From: Candidatus Poseidoniaceae archaeon
Lineage (GTDB): Archaea; Thermoplasmatota; Poseidoniia; Poseidoniales; Poseidoniaceae
Direction: 5' to 3'
Assembly: GCA_028822955.1 (NCBI GenBank)
Contig: JAPKCL010000042.1
Span: forward strand, 1-14,069
DNA length: 14,069 nt
The first letter of the stretch is position 1. Each line of letters opens with the position of its first letter. The position numbers and the translations under genes are program-made. A model generated the notes under the pieces. It ran no database searches. It had not been told where the DNA came from and saw only the letters and a program-made list of their open reading frames with translations. Below, piece by piece: positions 1 to 7,611 of the stretch.

Positions 1-850
1 TCAATGACGTGGAATGCGTATAGTTCTCAGCATAATACGCTTCAACTCCTGGTGAATGGCAATACGATACTGTAAGATATGCTCCACCGATGTGTCCCTC
101 CATATACTCTCCATAACCACCCGTGTAATACGTAACGTAAGACTCAGTCCATCCAGAGGTGAAGATTGCTCCATTTTGTGCAATTGCATTCCACCAGCTC
201 GACATGTTTCCGCTTTCATTACCAGGTGCCTGACTGAAGTAATCAACAGTCGCTGCCAAAAATGCTCGTCCAGGCGAGGAAGTCATTGGTGAGGGGAAAG
301 TCATTTTTCCGTTCCATTCGGGTTGAGTAAGATCCCAGAGACTTGTCGGTACTGACATATTTGCTGCTGACAGCGCATCTTCGTCATAATTTAAACAAAC
401 TTCACCTTCGTCAAACGGTATGGCAAGAGGCCCCTGATAGAATTCGAGTGATGATTCAGTGAAGTTTTCATCGGACACCGAATGCTCCATCAGGAGGCAG
501 TTTTGGATTGCAGTGGGGAGATAGGTATTGTCCAGTCCAATCATTAAATCAGCAAGAGGTGCAGATTTGGTCAACATCATTTGATCGAGAATTCCACCGG
601 CATCATCGGCACGAGTAAATTCAACAGAGACACCACTCTCTGCAACAAATTGGGCAATGAGTTCGTCAGAAAAACCAGCTATATCATACGTCAAAATCTT
701 CAATGTCCCATCACTTTCCCGAATTTGGATATCCGCTGAGCAAGGGTCTTCGTTTTCTGCAGCAGTGATGGCTTCTTCAGACAAACACCCTCCTAAAGAA
801 AAAGAGATCATGAGTGTAAAAAGGAAACATGCTTGTATTTTTGAATTCAT
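1..850 (-). CDS. thiB: Thiamine ABC transporter substrate-binding lipoprotein (ThiB/TbpA-like), 3' end cut off
   Basis: Extracytoplasmic solute-binding protein expected to capture thiamine or a thiamine phosphate for an ABC importer. The 283 residues in the window run open to the edge, so the C-terminus lies outside. Residues 1-22 form a lipoprotein signal: a short hydrophobic stretch and a lipobox LGGC with Cys22 as the probable anchor. The mature part follows the ThiB pattern: LKILTYD at 50-56, ADLMIGLDNTYL at 100-111, AIPFDEGEVCLNYD at 143-156, FPSPMTSSPGRAFL at 185-198, and SGWTESYVTYY then TVSYCHSPGVEAY near 232-272. E. coli ThiB has similar blocks (VLGLDNN, FDYGYFAFVYD, DPRTSTPG, KGWSEAY, VLSYTTSPAY, recalled from memory). 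About 13 residues appear inserted between the last two blocks. The start ATG at 850 lies 9 bases after the thiR stop, so the two are probably one transcript. The permease and ATPase would be expected beyond the edge. Thiamine is the best substrate guess; a related solute cannot be excluded. Confidence 0.85.
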   Translation of the reverse strand, partial: MNSKIQACFLFTLMISFSLGGCLSEEAITAAENEDPCSADIQIRESDGTLKILTYDIAGFSDELIAQFVAESGVSVEFTRADDAGGILDQMMLTKSAPLADLMIGLDNTYLPTAIQNCLLMEHSVSDENFTESSLEFYQGPLAIPFDEGEVCLNYDEDALSAANMSVPTSLWDLTQPEWNGKMTFPSPMTSSPGRAFLAATVDYFSQAPGNESGNMSSWWNAIAQNGAIFTSGWTESYVTYYTGGYGEYMEGHIGGAYLTVSYCHSPGVEAYYAENYTHSTSL

Positions 851-859
851 AACATCACT

Positions 860-1711
860 TCAGAGTGCAGAAAGAACCTGGTGAGTTCTGTCAATTAAAT
901 CGAGTGGATTGTGCGCTAGAACATACATTGTAGGTTCCCACCCAAAGTCACCGATGTCCAGTAAAATATCGATACGAGATTCCTTTCCGCTCACTGAACC
1001 TTTGGGAGCGAGAGAGAAATTGTAGCCAAGTTGTTTGCATGCCTTCTTTACTCGTTCGATGTCAACACCATCCGAATTCAATGGTGGACGTATATTGATT
1101 ATCGAGACTTTACTTTCATCAAGTGAGTGGGTCTTTAACAAAACTGATGCAAGATGGTTGGAGGAGCCAAAACTTGGTGTTTCATGGTGGCGAAGTGCGC
1201 CATCGACTAACGTAATGCGTCCAGGAAAAGCTGCAACTTCTGAAGAAGTAGTTGCACCCTTACTGCACGATGCAATGTTGAGGCCAACTGCTGGTATTGA
1301 ATGTTCAATACGACGTACATTCAATCTTCCTGCTGCCCATTCGAGTCTGCGGAGAAGTGCACGTTGTTCTTGACCCTCTTCCAAATCCATCCCAGTCAAC
1401 GTTTTGTCATACCGTATGGTATTGTTGCCAGTGAATTGAAATTCGACAACCAGTCGCTGACGAATCACACGTGATTCAGGTCCCATTGAATTCAGGGCGA
1501 GGGACAACTCATGTCCCCATCCATCGATTGTTGCTTCATCAGCGCTTGCGCCGAGAGAAGTTGGAGGCTTTTGCATCTGGCGCGAAATAGTGCTCTGCGT
1601 TGAGCCGAGTGTATCCGCTATCTCTGTTTGCGACCAACCTTTGGTACGCAAGTCCTTTGCAACATTTTGATGTAAACGGCTGAGCCATTTGTCCCCTACT
1701 TCTCCGAGCAT
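860..1711 (-). CDS. thiR: ThiR-type thiamine regulator: HTH domain plus ThiN-like (thiamine-phosphate synthase) domain
   Basis: A 283-residue protein. The N-terminal helix-turn-helix is near residues 14-46, with the recognition part reading WSQTEIADTLGSTQSTISRQM. The C-terminal ThiN-like domain is near 135-280: VGLNIASCSKGATTSSEVAAFPGRI at its start (142-166), FGSSNHLASVLL at 181-192, NIRPP at 206-210 and GWEPTMYVLAHNPLDLIDR close to the end. In archaea this fusion without a ThiD kinase is the ThiR repressor family, in which the ThiN-like domain senses a thiamine phosphate and controls thiamine synthesis and uptake genes. It is a cytoplasmic DNA-binding protein. The gene is first in an operon with a thiamine-binding lipoprotein 9 bases downstream, which fits autoregulated control of thiamine uptake. 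ATG 1711 is chosen because a TATA-like element is centred about 24 bases upstream. Whether the ThiN domain retains enzyme activity cannot be judged from the sequence. Confidence 0.88.
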   Translation of the reverse strand: MLGEVGDKWLSRLHQNVAKDLRTKGWSQTEIADTLGSTQSTISRQMQKPPTSLGASADEATIDGWGHELSLALNSMGPESRVIRQRLVVEFQFTGNNTIRYDKTLTGMDLEEGQEQRALLRRLEWAAGRLNVRRIEHSIPAVGLNIASCSKGATTSSEVAAFPGRITLVDGALRHHETPSFGSSNHLASVLLKTHSLDESKVSIINIRPPLNSDGVDIERVKKACKQLGYNFSLAPKGSVSGKESRIDILLDIGDFGWEPTMYVLAHNPLDLIDRTHQVLSAL

Positions 1712-1730
1712 GAACGAAACTCAAGCAAAG

Positions 1731-1741
1731 TGTTATTCAAT
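1731..1741 (-). promoter_or_regulatory. Candidate TATA element of the thiR-thiB operon
   Basis: On the minus strand the sequence reads TTGAATAACA, with the AT-rich core centred about 24.5 bases upstream of ATG 1711. This is the spacing expected for a leaderless archaeal transcript and is shared by other genes in the window. No Shine-Dalgarno precedes this ATG. Confidence 0.4.
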
Positions 1742-1755
1742 GTTACTGACGATTT

Positions 1756-1768
1756 ATGCAGGATGCAT
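1756..1768. promoter_or_regulatory. Short palindrome upstream of the thiR promoter, possible ThiR operator
   Basis: Two 5-base arms, ATGCA and TGCAT, are separated by GGA. They lie about 20 bases upstream of the thiR TATA-like element and so next to the promoter. ThiR regulators act through palindromic sites near their own promoters, but I do not know the motif for this lineage. A palindrome this short can occur by chance. Confidence 0.2.
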
Positions 1769-2077
1769 TGCTTTCAAAAGAAAAATAAGTCGTCATCGAG
1801 TATTCTTTGACGCGTAAAGAGGATTTCGGCAGATTTTTCCATTCGCACCTCCACCTTATCTCGACAAATCCTTTTTTCTCAATTCTTTACATCGTGGCAT
1901 GTACTTTTCAAAGTTTTTGAGCCGGTGAGTGGTCTTATTATCGAATGTGCATTATTTTCTATTCATTTCAACTCTAATCAGATTTAATGAGTCTTTTTCG
2001 AATTCAAATGCCCGACTTCCAAGAACTATCGCTCAAGAACACTAAAAACCCCGACCACTCCCCTGTAGTTGATTGGA

Positions 2078-3502
2078 ATGGAGTTAGAGGTATTCATCGG
2101 AGAGATCGCTGATAGGATTTTGAAGTATCTCCATGCTGCAGATGAACCTGGTAAAGTGGCTGAACCAATTCCACACACCTCCCTTTCCAAAACTACAGAC
2201 CTCAAATTGCCGCTTGAAGGAAATGGCATGGATGCTGTACTCGATGATATCGACACCTATCTCCGTTCATGTGTGAAAACCAATCGCCCAGAATTCATGA
2301 ATCCACTTTGGGGCGGAATTAATACTGCAGGTCTTGCAGGTGAAATCATTGCTACACTGACAAATACCTCGATGTATACCTATGAACTGGCACCATTGGC
2401 TACTTTGATTGAACAAACCATCCTCAATCGTATGGGAGAACTTGTTGGATTCTCGGACGGTGCAGGCACACTCACAACGGGCGGTTCAAATGGAAATATG
2501 CTTGGAATGTTATGCGCTCGACAAAAAATGATTCCAACTTCAACTCAAACAGGATTTGACGGTCGTTCACTGGTTGCTTATGTTTCAAGTGAATCACACT
2601 ATTCGGTACTCATGTCTGCTAATGTCATCGGAATCGGCCATCAGAATCTCATTAAAGTCGCCTGTGATGAACACGGATGTATGAGCCCATCTGCATTAGA
2701 AGATGAAATTCAACGAACTCGTCGTGAAGGTGGCACTCCGTTCTGTGTTGTTTCTACATCTGGAACCACCGTCCGTGGAGCATTCGACCCGCTCAAAGAA
2801 ATTGGGGACATTGCTCATGCAGAGGGTCTTTGGCACCACGTCGATGCTGCATGGGGCGGTTCGGCTTTGTTTTCATCGGAGCATAGATCGCTTATGGATG
2901 GGGTCGAATCAGCAGACAGTGTTTGTTGGGATGCCCACAAAATGATGGGCTTGCCTTTGATATGTAGTGCATTCTTGGTGAAGGATTCTGAGCTTTTAGC
3001 ACGTGTCTGTGCGCATGGAAACGTTGCTCACTACTTGTTCCATGAAGAATCTCGCAACATTGATGCGGGCCGATATTCACTGCAATGTGGTCGGCGAAAT
3101 GATGCCCTCAAACTCTGGCTCGCTTGGCGAGAATGTGGAGATGCTGGCTGGGCTTCACTGGTTGACGGCTACATGGACCTTGCATCACATTTGGAATCTC
3201 GAATTCTCGAGCACAACGATTTACAATTGATGTCATCTCGAATGTGGACGAATGTCTGTTTCCGTTTCTCTCCAAAAGACTACGCTGGAGACCTCAACGA
3301 ATTGAATTCCGAAATCCGCCGGAGAATGATGCAAAATGGAAACTTTATGGTAAGCCGTTCAAATATTGGTGAAGATGTCATCTTCCGTGCTGTCATTTCG
3401 AATCCAAAAATCAGTACGCACACACTCGATAGCCTGTTGGAGGAACTCACCCTCCTCTTCGGTGAAGTCGTTCGTGGATTGCCGAGTGAAGACACTTTCT
3501 GA
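2078..3502 (+). CDS. PLP-dependent group II decarboxylase, cysteine-sulfinate/glutamate/aspartate decarboxylase type
   Basis: Cytoplasmic fold-type I PLP enzyme of 474 residues, a normal length for the family. Seen: MNPLWGGINTAGLAGE (74-89) and the NTSMYTYELAP segment (96-106), SESHYS with the PLP-stacking His174, TSGTTVRGAFDPL (227-239), HVDAAWGGSAL (254-264) with Asp256 for the pyridine nitrogen, and DAHKMMG with the Schiff-base Lys288. These blocks resemble vertebrate CSAD/GADL1/GAD (recalled: TYEVSP, TSGTTVLGAFDPL, HVDASWGGSAL, NPHKMM) far more than the archaeal MfnA tyrosine/aspartate decarboxylases. Likely reactions are cysteine sulfinate to hypotaurine, aspartate to beta-alanine (for CoA) or glutamate to GABA; sequence reading alone cannot choose. 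The ATG at 2078 is preferred over TTG 2069; an in-frame TAG at 2066 excludes anything longer. It is first of a rightward pair with a membrane hydrolase 60 bases downstream. Confidence 0.9.
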   Translation: MELEVFIGEIADRILKYLHAADEPGKVAEPIPHTSLSKTTDLKLPLEGNGMDAVLDDIDTYLRSCVKTNRPEFMNPLWGGINTAGLAGEIIATLTNTSMYTYELAPLATLIEQTILNRMGELVGFSDGAGTLTTGGSNGNMLGMLCARQKMIPTSTQTGFDGRSLVAYVSSESHYSVLMSANVIGIGHQNLIKVACDEHGCMSPSALEDEIQRTRREGGTPFCVVSTSGTTVRGAFDPLKEIGDIAHAEGLWHHVDAAWGGSALFSSEHRSLMDGVESADSVCWDAHKMMGLPLICSAFLVKDSELLARVCAHGNVAHYLFHEESRNIDAGRYSLQCGRRNDALKLWLAWRECGDAGWASLVDGYMDLASHLESRILEHNDLQLMSSRMWTNVCFRFSPKDYAGDLNELNSEIRRRMMQNGNFMVSRSNIGEDVIFRAVISNPKISTHTLDSLLEELTLLFGEVVRGLPSEDTF

Positions 3503-3503
3503 C

Positions 3504-3538
3504 TTCTTGAATCACTCAAGAATGAAACGACCTTTTTT
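3504..3538 (+). terminator. Candidate hairpin plus T-run after the decarboxylase gene
   Basis: A perfect 7-base inverted repeat (TTCTTGA at 3504-3510 and TCAAGAA at 3516-3522, 5-base loop) begins just after the decarboxylase stop and is followed by a run of six T at 3533-3538. Archaeal termination relies on oligo-T tracts, so this could end or attenuate transcription before the membrane hydrolase gene. The T-run is 10 bases past the hairpin, so this is not a classic bacterial terminator. Confidence 0.35.
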
Positions 3539-3562
3539 GAACCAAGAGTGTGAACAACGACC

Positions 3563-5212
3563 ATGGACGAAGAAACTGAAAACGTTCCTGTGTGGGAAAG
3601 AGTGTATTTGCATGCAATCTTTTTCCCATTGGTTTTTCTTTTCGGATTTCTTCTCTCTGTGTTTGAACCTATCTATCTTTTCCTCTCTGGTAAAGATATC
3701 AGTGATGCCATTTGGCCATATGCATATCGAACCTTGCGTTGGACTATGACTTTACGTGAGGGTATCTTTGTATTCACCCTCTTGATGAGTGTTTTACTTT
3801 TCTTCACCTTTTTAGTTCTCCAACGGCAACTCAAAGGTCGTGAAAACAAACGTTGGGCTAATGCAGTTGGTACTCTTCTCATTGGTTTCTTCGTTGGCTT
3901 CATTGGACTCTTTTTTGCTCTTGACCAGTTTTACTTGCGGGGCGCATTCCTTCTTCTCCCAACCCTGTATGGTTTTCTTTTGCTTTCTATCTTGTTGATG
4001 GTTGGTGGATTCCCACACCTTCCTAAGGACGGTAAACCACTCCTCGTTGGAAAGCATGTATTGCATATCGGAGGGGTTTTCTTTGCTGCATGGTTGGTTA
4101 TGCCAGGGATTCCCGCAATGATTGGAATGGCTCCGTCTCCTCCCCCAGCCCCTCTTATTGGCTACGGCGCTGACCCTGGGCCGTTCGACACTTCACTCTC
4201 TATCCACCCTTATCCAGTCCCGCAAGAAGTACAAGATATCCGAGATGACCGGGAAAAAGATATCGATTTTTCTGTGTATCTGACGTTGCCATTAATGCCA
4301 GAAGATTCTCAAATTCAAACGATTCCACTCGCCATTTTAACCCATGGTTGGGGTTATCCGACGTACGAGGAATACACCGATTGGATCGCACACCTTTCGG
4401 CAAAAGGTATGGCTGTTGCTTTTGTTCAGTATCCTTCACATATCAATCCAGATGTTCCCGATAACTTTGATGACTTTGACATCGATGGGGCTTCCAACTG
4501 GCCACATCACGAATATCGGGCACAAGCTTTCGAGGCTGCTTTTGATGAGCTTGAACGTGTTGCTCTACAGGAGAACAGGTCTGCTGAAATCGACGTAGTT
4601 CTCGGGAATCATACCATTGACCCCTCGCACCTTTGGCTTGGTGGTCATAGTTTAGGAGGCGCCTATGTGTTCCTCAGTTTGTATGAATCGATGGAACGGC
4701 AGTGGGGGAATGAAACTTTATTCCTTGATTTTGAATCTCCATGGACTCGTCCAAGTCATCCCGAGTTACAACCAAACATGTCACGTCTTCCTGAATCGAC
4801 AATGGTTCACATCGCTCAAGGTATTGATGACATGTCAGTCGATGCTTGTTACAGTGTTCACCACCAAGCCATGTTTTCTATGCTCCCACAAGAGCATGTC
4901 TTGTTCATTGAACTGCAAAGTGACCTGTATGGTTTCCCTCGTTTGGTCGGCTCACATTATCTCCCTACCGATTCGGTTCACGATACGCTTGCCGACTGGG
5001 GCATATATCGGCGAATTGATGCTCAAGCAGATTGGGTCGTAGCTCGCAGCCGAGGTGACATCTTTACTGAATCATGGGCCTATGAACACTTGATTGACTC
5101 CCCATTACTTACGAATATGGGCAAATGGTCTGATGGCGTTGATGTGCTTCCCTTACTTATTCATCACGAAGCACTTTTGTTGAATGACAAATTTGCTCGT
5201 TGTAAGAATTAA
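3563..5212 (+). CDS. Multi-pass membrane protein with a C-terminal alpha/beta-hydrolase (lipase/esterase-like) domain
   Basis: A 549-residue protein in two parts. Five hydrophobic segments, roughly residues 15-41, 66-88, 100-120, 127-148 and 167-190, anchor it in the membrane. A Pro-rich linker (191-200) leads to a soluble hydrolase domain. There, ILTHGWG at 258-264 has the look of an oxyanion-hole HGxxG region, and LGGHSLGG at 359-366 is a nucleophile elbow with Ser363. Asp422 or Asp423 (GIDD) and His465 or His473 are candidates for the rest of the triad, but I cannot fix them without an alignment. Dienelactone-hydrolase/lipase-like families share this layout. Substrate unknown; an acyl ester or membrane lipid would fit the anchoring. 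The ATG at 3563 is the first in frame and lies 60 bases after the decarboxylase. No Shine-Dalgarno is evident. With an odd number of helices the two ends lie on opposite sides of the membrane. Confidence 0.75.
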   Translation: MDEETENVPVWERVYLHAIFFPLVFLFGFLLSVFEPIYLFLSGKDISDAIWPYAYRTLRWTMTLREGIFVFTLLMSVLLFFTFLVLQRQLKGRENKRWANAVGTLLIGFFVGFIGLFFALDQFYLRGAFLLLPTLYGFLLLSILLMVGGFPHLPKDGKPLLVGKHVLHIGGVFFAAWLVMPGIPAMIGMAPSPPPAPLIGYGADPGPFDTSLSIHPYPVPQEVQDIRDDREKDIDFSVYLTLPLMPEDSQIQTIPLAILTHGWGYPTYEEYTDWIAHLSAKGMAVAFVQYPSHINPDVPDNFDDFDIDGASNWPHHEYRAQAFEAAFDELERVALQENRSAEIDVVLGNHTIDPSHLWLGGHSLGGAYVFLSLYESMERQWGNETLFLDFESPWTRPSHPELQPNMSRLPESTMVHIAQGIDDMSVDACYSVHHQAMFSMLPQEHVLFIELQSDLYGFPRLVGSHYLPTDSVHDTLADWGIYRRIDAQADWVVARSRGDIFTESWAYEHLIDSPLLTNMGKWSDGVDVLPLLIHHEALLLNDKFARCKN

Positions 5213-5239
5213 GTTCAGAGCATGCGAGATATTGCTTGA

Positions 5240-5247
5240 GTTTAAGG
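5240..5247 (+). promoter_or_regulatory. Candidate TATA element of gcvT
   Basis: GTTTAAGG lies with its TTTAAG core centred about 26 bases upstream of ATG 5270, giving a transcript that starts at or near the start codon. A very similar string, GCTTGGTTTAAG, precedes gcvPA (GCTTGAGTTTAAG here). Confidence 0.4.
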
Positions 5248-5269
5248 GGCGGCTCGGAATGCCAATGCC

Positions 5270-6388
5270 ATGAGCGATGGGGCACCTGTTCGAACTTCGT
5301 TGTATGATGAGCATGTTGCACTCGATGGTAATATCGTTGATTTCCACGGCTTTGAATTGCCGATTTGGTATTCAAATATCAAGGCGGAACATCTCGCAAC
5401 TCGGTCAAATGCTGGACTTTTTGATGTATCTCACATGGGCGCATTCCGATTTACAGGAGTACAAGTCAAGCAATGGATGGAGTCACTTGCAACACAAAAA
5501 GTGACTGATGTTCAAGCACCTCGCTGTGCATACACACACTTCCTCGATCACGACGGCCAACTTATTGATGACATGATTTTTGCAGTCGTCTCAGATGAAG
5601 AGATTCTTGGTGTTCCAAATGCATCGATGATACAAGTCATGTGGGATTGGTTTTCATCCCACCTTCCAGAAGATGGTTCGGTTGTTCTCGAAAACCTCTC
5701 AGAGGAGACTTCGATTATGGCACTTCAAGGTCCGAATGCTCGAACTCTTCTTTCCTCAGTCTTAGGTGAATCAAATCATGTTGCACGCTTCAAATGGCAA
5801 CGTATCGGAGAAAATGACCTTGGTATCGAGGGTTGGATTCAAGGAACTGGATATACCGGTGAAGCTGGATATGAAATTTTTGTACCAAATACCCAAGCGC
5901 CACTGCTCTGGAGAAGCCTCATTCAAGCCGGTTCGATTCCGGTTGGACTTGGAGCAAGAGATACGCTTCGCCTTGAGAAAGGATTCTTATTATCCGGAGT
6001 TGACTTTTGTTGGCCTCCTTTGGCGGAAGATGATTCGGAGGGCTTCCTGTGCCGAGACTCGTGGGAAACAAACGTACCTTTTGGCCTTGACCTCGAGCAT
6101 GAGTTCATTGGAAAGCATCGAGTTATCGGGCATGATGAGAATGATGCACGATGGTGGGGTATTCGATACCTCGAAAAGGGTCCTTTGCCAAGGCCGGGCA
6201 AAGAAGTTACGGCACTGGATGGCACTTCACTCGGTCGACTGACATCGGGCGCTCCTGCTCCAAGTCTTGACAACATTGGTATTGGAATTGGATATTTGCA
6301 TACAGTTTCTGAAGGCGATGAAGTACTCATCGTCGCAAGTCCTCGGAAATCGGTTAAGGCAGTCGTTGTTCGACCACCGTTTTTCTGA
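5270..6388 (+). CDS. gcvT: Aminomethyltransferase, glycine cleavage system T protein
   Basis: Takes the aminomethyl group from lipoylated GcvH and gives methylene-tetrahydrofolate (or the archaeal pterin equivalent) plus ammonia; cytoplasmic. Its 372 residues match the family length. Seen: LYDEHVALDGNIVDFHGFELPIWY at 11-34, GLFDVSHMG (49-57), LIDDMIF with the conserved catalytic Asp101, ALQGPNA (151-157), GTGYTGEAGYEI (192-203) and GLGARDTLRLEKG (226-238). The C-terminal barrel carries TSGAPAPSL. Between LLSGVDF (240-246) and FIGK (279-282) there are about ten more residues than in E. coli GcvT, an acidic segment around AEDDSEGF. The start at 5270 gives the usual N-terminus. It lies 57 bases after the hydrolase gene and has its own TATA-like box. 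The rest of the system is 1.3 kb downstream, beyond an oppositely oriented gene. DmdA and YgfZ relatives are less likely given the intact GcvT signatures. Confidence 0.93.
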   Translation: MSDGAPVRTSLYDEHVALDGNIVDFHGFELPIWYSNIKAEHLATRSNAGLFDVSHMGAFRFTGVQVKQWMESLATQKVTDVQAPRCAYTHFLDHDGQLIDDMIFAVVSDEEILGVPNASMIQVMWDWFSSHLPEDGSVVLENLSEETSIMALQGPNARTLLSSVLGESNHVARFKWQRIGENDLGIEGWIQGTGYTGEAGYEIFVPNTQAPLLWRSLIQAGSIPVGLGARDTLRLEKGFLLSGVDFCWPPLAEDDSEGFLCRDSWETNVPFGLDLEHEFIGKHRVIGHDENDARWWGIRYLEKGPLPRPGKEVTALDGTSLGRLTSGAPAPSLDNIGIGIGYLHTVSEGDEVLIVASPRKSVKAVVVRPPFF

Positions 6389-7528
6389 TTATTTGAGTAA
6401 TGGATTCAATGCTTCAAGTAAGCGTTTTCTTTCTCGTACTGATGTTGAATTCAATTGAACGGTAGTCTCGCGTAAATGGATAAGGTTTTTCGCAAGTTGC
6501 TGGGTATTCTTCCATTCCACACTCAAACCAATACCTTCGCTTTCAGCAACTTCGCCCATCAAACAGTTCGCATTGACCACTGATGGAACACCATTCGCTG
6601 CAGCATCAAACATTTTCACAGGTATTGCACCTTGCAAAATATTTCCTCTTACTGGTGAGTACAGTGCATACATGACATCGACATCTTGGATAATTTCTGA
6701 GAACTCACTCGAATCAAAATGACCGGTAATGTTCACATCGAGCTGAAGGTTCTCCTTCGCGGTTTGCAGCAGTTTTGAAACGGAGTCAAAGGCAACACCA
6801 TCCCCTGCAATCCGTAAAGATGGCCTTTGCTTAGGCTCCATTGAAATGACGGCATCAAGAAGGAACTGAAACGATTCAAGATCTCGTATTCTGCCGAGAT
6901 AGCCAACACACCAACCATCATGTGCTTGCCGTTCAGTCATCGGTTCATATTCTGGCCGATTTTCAATGACGGTTGATGAATACCCATGACTGTGCAGATA
7001 CTCTCTGAATCCAGCATGTTTGCTTGTGACCGAAATCTTTCCACTGGATGTGAGTATCGAATCCACATACTTCAAGCGTCGTAACATTTGCTTTTCCATC
7101 TGTCTGCTTAGAAATTTACGAAACCGAGAATGAGGTGCTGACATTCGAATCCATGTATGTTGCAAATCATGCATGTCAAATACAAAGGTCGTCTGAAATT
7201 TCTTTTTCAAAAAGCATCCGACAACAAGTGTATCTGCATCATGACAGTATACGAGGTCGGGAGGGTTGACAGCTAAACTTCGCGATACCTTTTGATTGAA
7301 TGTACGAATGCCAACAGCGGTTTTCAGCATTCCACCATACGGGCTCTTTCCAAGGTGATACCTCATGATACGTACACCTTCATGAGATTCACTCATCGGA
7401 TGTTGTTCTTGGCGGTCATATGCATGGACGGTAACATCATGACCTTCACGAACAAGCCAAGCCGCCTGACGCAAGACTCTCGGGTCGGGCGAACAGGCAT
7501 TGGTAACGACCATTGCAATACTCGCCAT
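6389..7528 (-). CDS. GT4-type (GT-B fold) glycosyltransferase
   Basis: A 379-residue nucleotide-sugar-dependent glycosyltransferase, probably acting at the cytoplasmic face of the membrane on a glycolipid, S-layer or exopolysaccharide precursor; acceptor unknown. N-terminal domain: IAMVVTNACSPDPRVLRQA (4-22) with the usual first strand and loop, EGHDVTVHAYDR (28-39) and DLVYCHDADTL (91-101). C-terminal donor domain: GYLGRIRDLESF (209-220), LRIAGDG (238-244) and PVKMFDAAANGVPSVV (303-318), the equivalent of the GT4 P-x-K-x-x-E block with Asp for Glu. There is no membrane helix. ATG 7528 is chosen because it begins directly with the first beta strand and follows GGAAGGA. The upstream ATG at 7579 adds 17 uninformative residues and lies only about 18 bases from the likely TATA element. 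Its stop codon abuts that of gcvT. Confidence 0.85.
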   Translation of the reverse strand: MASIAMVVTNACSPDPRVLRQAAWLVREGHDVTVHAYDRQEQHPMSESHEGVRIMRYHLGKSPYGGMLKTAVGIRTFNQKVSRSLAVNPPDLVYCHDADTLVVGCFLKKKFQTTFVFDMHDLQHTWIRMSAPHSRFRKFLSRQMEKQMLRRLKYVDSILTSSGKISVTSKHAGFREYLHSHGYSSTVIENRPEYEPMTERQAHDGWCVGYLGRIRDLESFQFLLDAVISMEPKQRPSLRIAGDGVAFDSVSKLLQTAKENLQLDVNITGHFDSSEFSEIIQDVDVMYALYSPVRGNILQGAIPVKMFDAAANGVPSVVNANCLMGEVAESEGIGLSVEWKNTQQLAKNLIHLRETTVQLNSTSVRERKRLLEALNPLLK

Positions 7529-7593
7529 GTTCCTTCCATGCCGAGGTAGAACATGAGGTATTCGGCCTTTCAAAGTCATACTGATGAAGAGCG

Positions 7594-7601
7594 ATAATTA
7601 A
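7594..7601 (-). promoter_or_regulatory. Candidate TATA element of the glycosyltransferase gene
   Basis: TTAATTAT on the minus strand. Transcription about 25 bases on would begin near 7572, downstream of the ATG at 7579 and about 44 bases before the ATG at 7528. This supports the shorter protein with a leader. Confidence 0.3.
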
Positions 7602-7611
7602 GGGCGTCTCG

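Larger units (their letters stand above)
1712..2077. other. Divergent intergenic region between thiR and the decarboxylase gene
   Basis: 366 bases without a convincing coding frame. It must hold the promoters of the leftward thiR operon and the rightward decarboxylase. The thiR TATA-like element is at 1731-1741. Just upstream of it lies a short palindrome, ATGCA-GGA-TGCAT (1756-1768), a possible operator but short enough to be chance. The decarboxylase side has AT-rich stretches (such as GATTTAATGA at 1981-1990) but no box at leaderless spacing, so that gene probably has a leader. I see no RNA gene or repeat here. Confidence 0.5.

Noticed and set aside
1..246. 81-codon minus-strand frame at the left edge
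   Set aside because: It is in a different frame from the ThiB-like protein, which reads continuously from 850 to the edge with clear family motifs.
3366..3749. 127-codon plus-strand frame bridging the decarboxylase and hydrolase genes
   Set aside because: Out of frame with both real genes; low-complexity Ser/Phe-rich translation without domain signals.
5213..5269. Possible glycine riboswitch before gcvT
   Set aside because: Only 57 bases separate the stop of the previous gene and gcvT, too short for a glycine aptamer, and a TATA-like box there implies almost no leader.
5766..6242. 158-codon plus-strand frame inside gcvT
   Set aside because: A shifted shadow of gcvT, whose own frame carries all conserved motifs without interruption.
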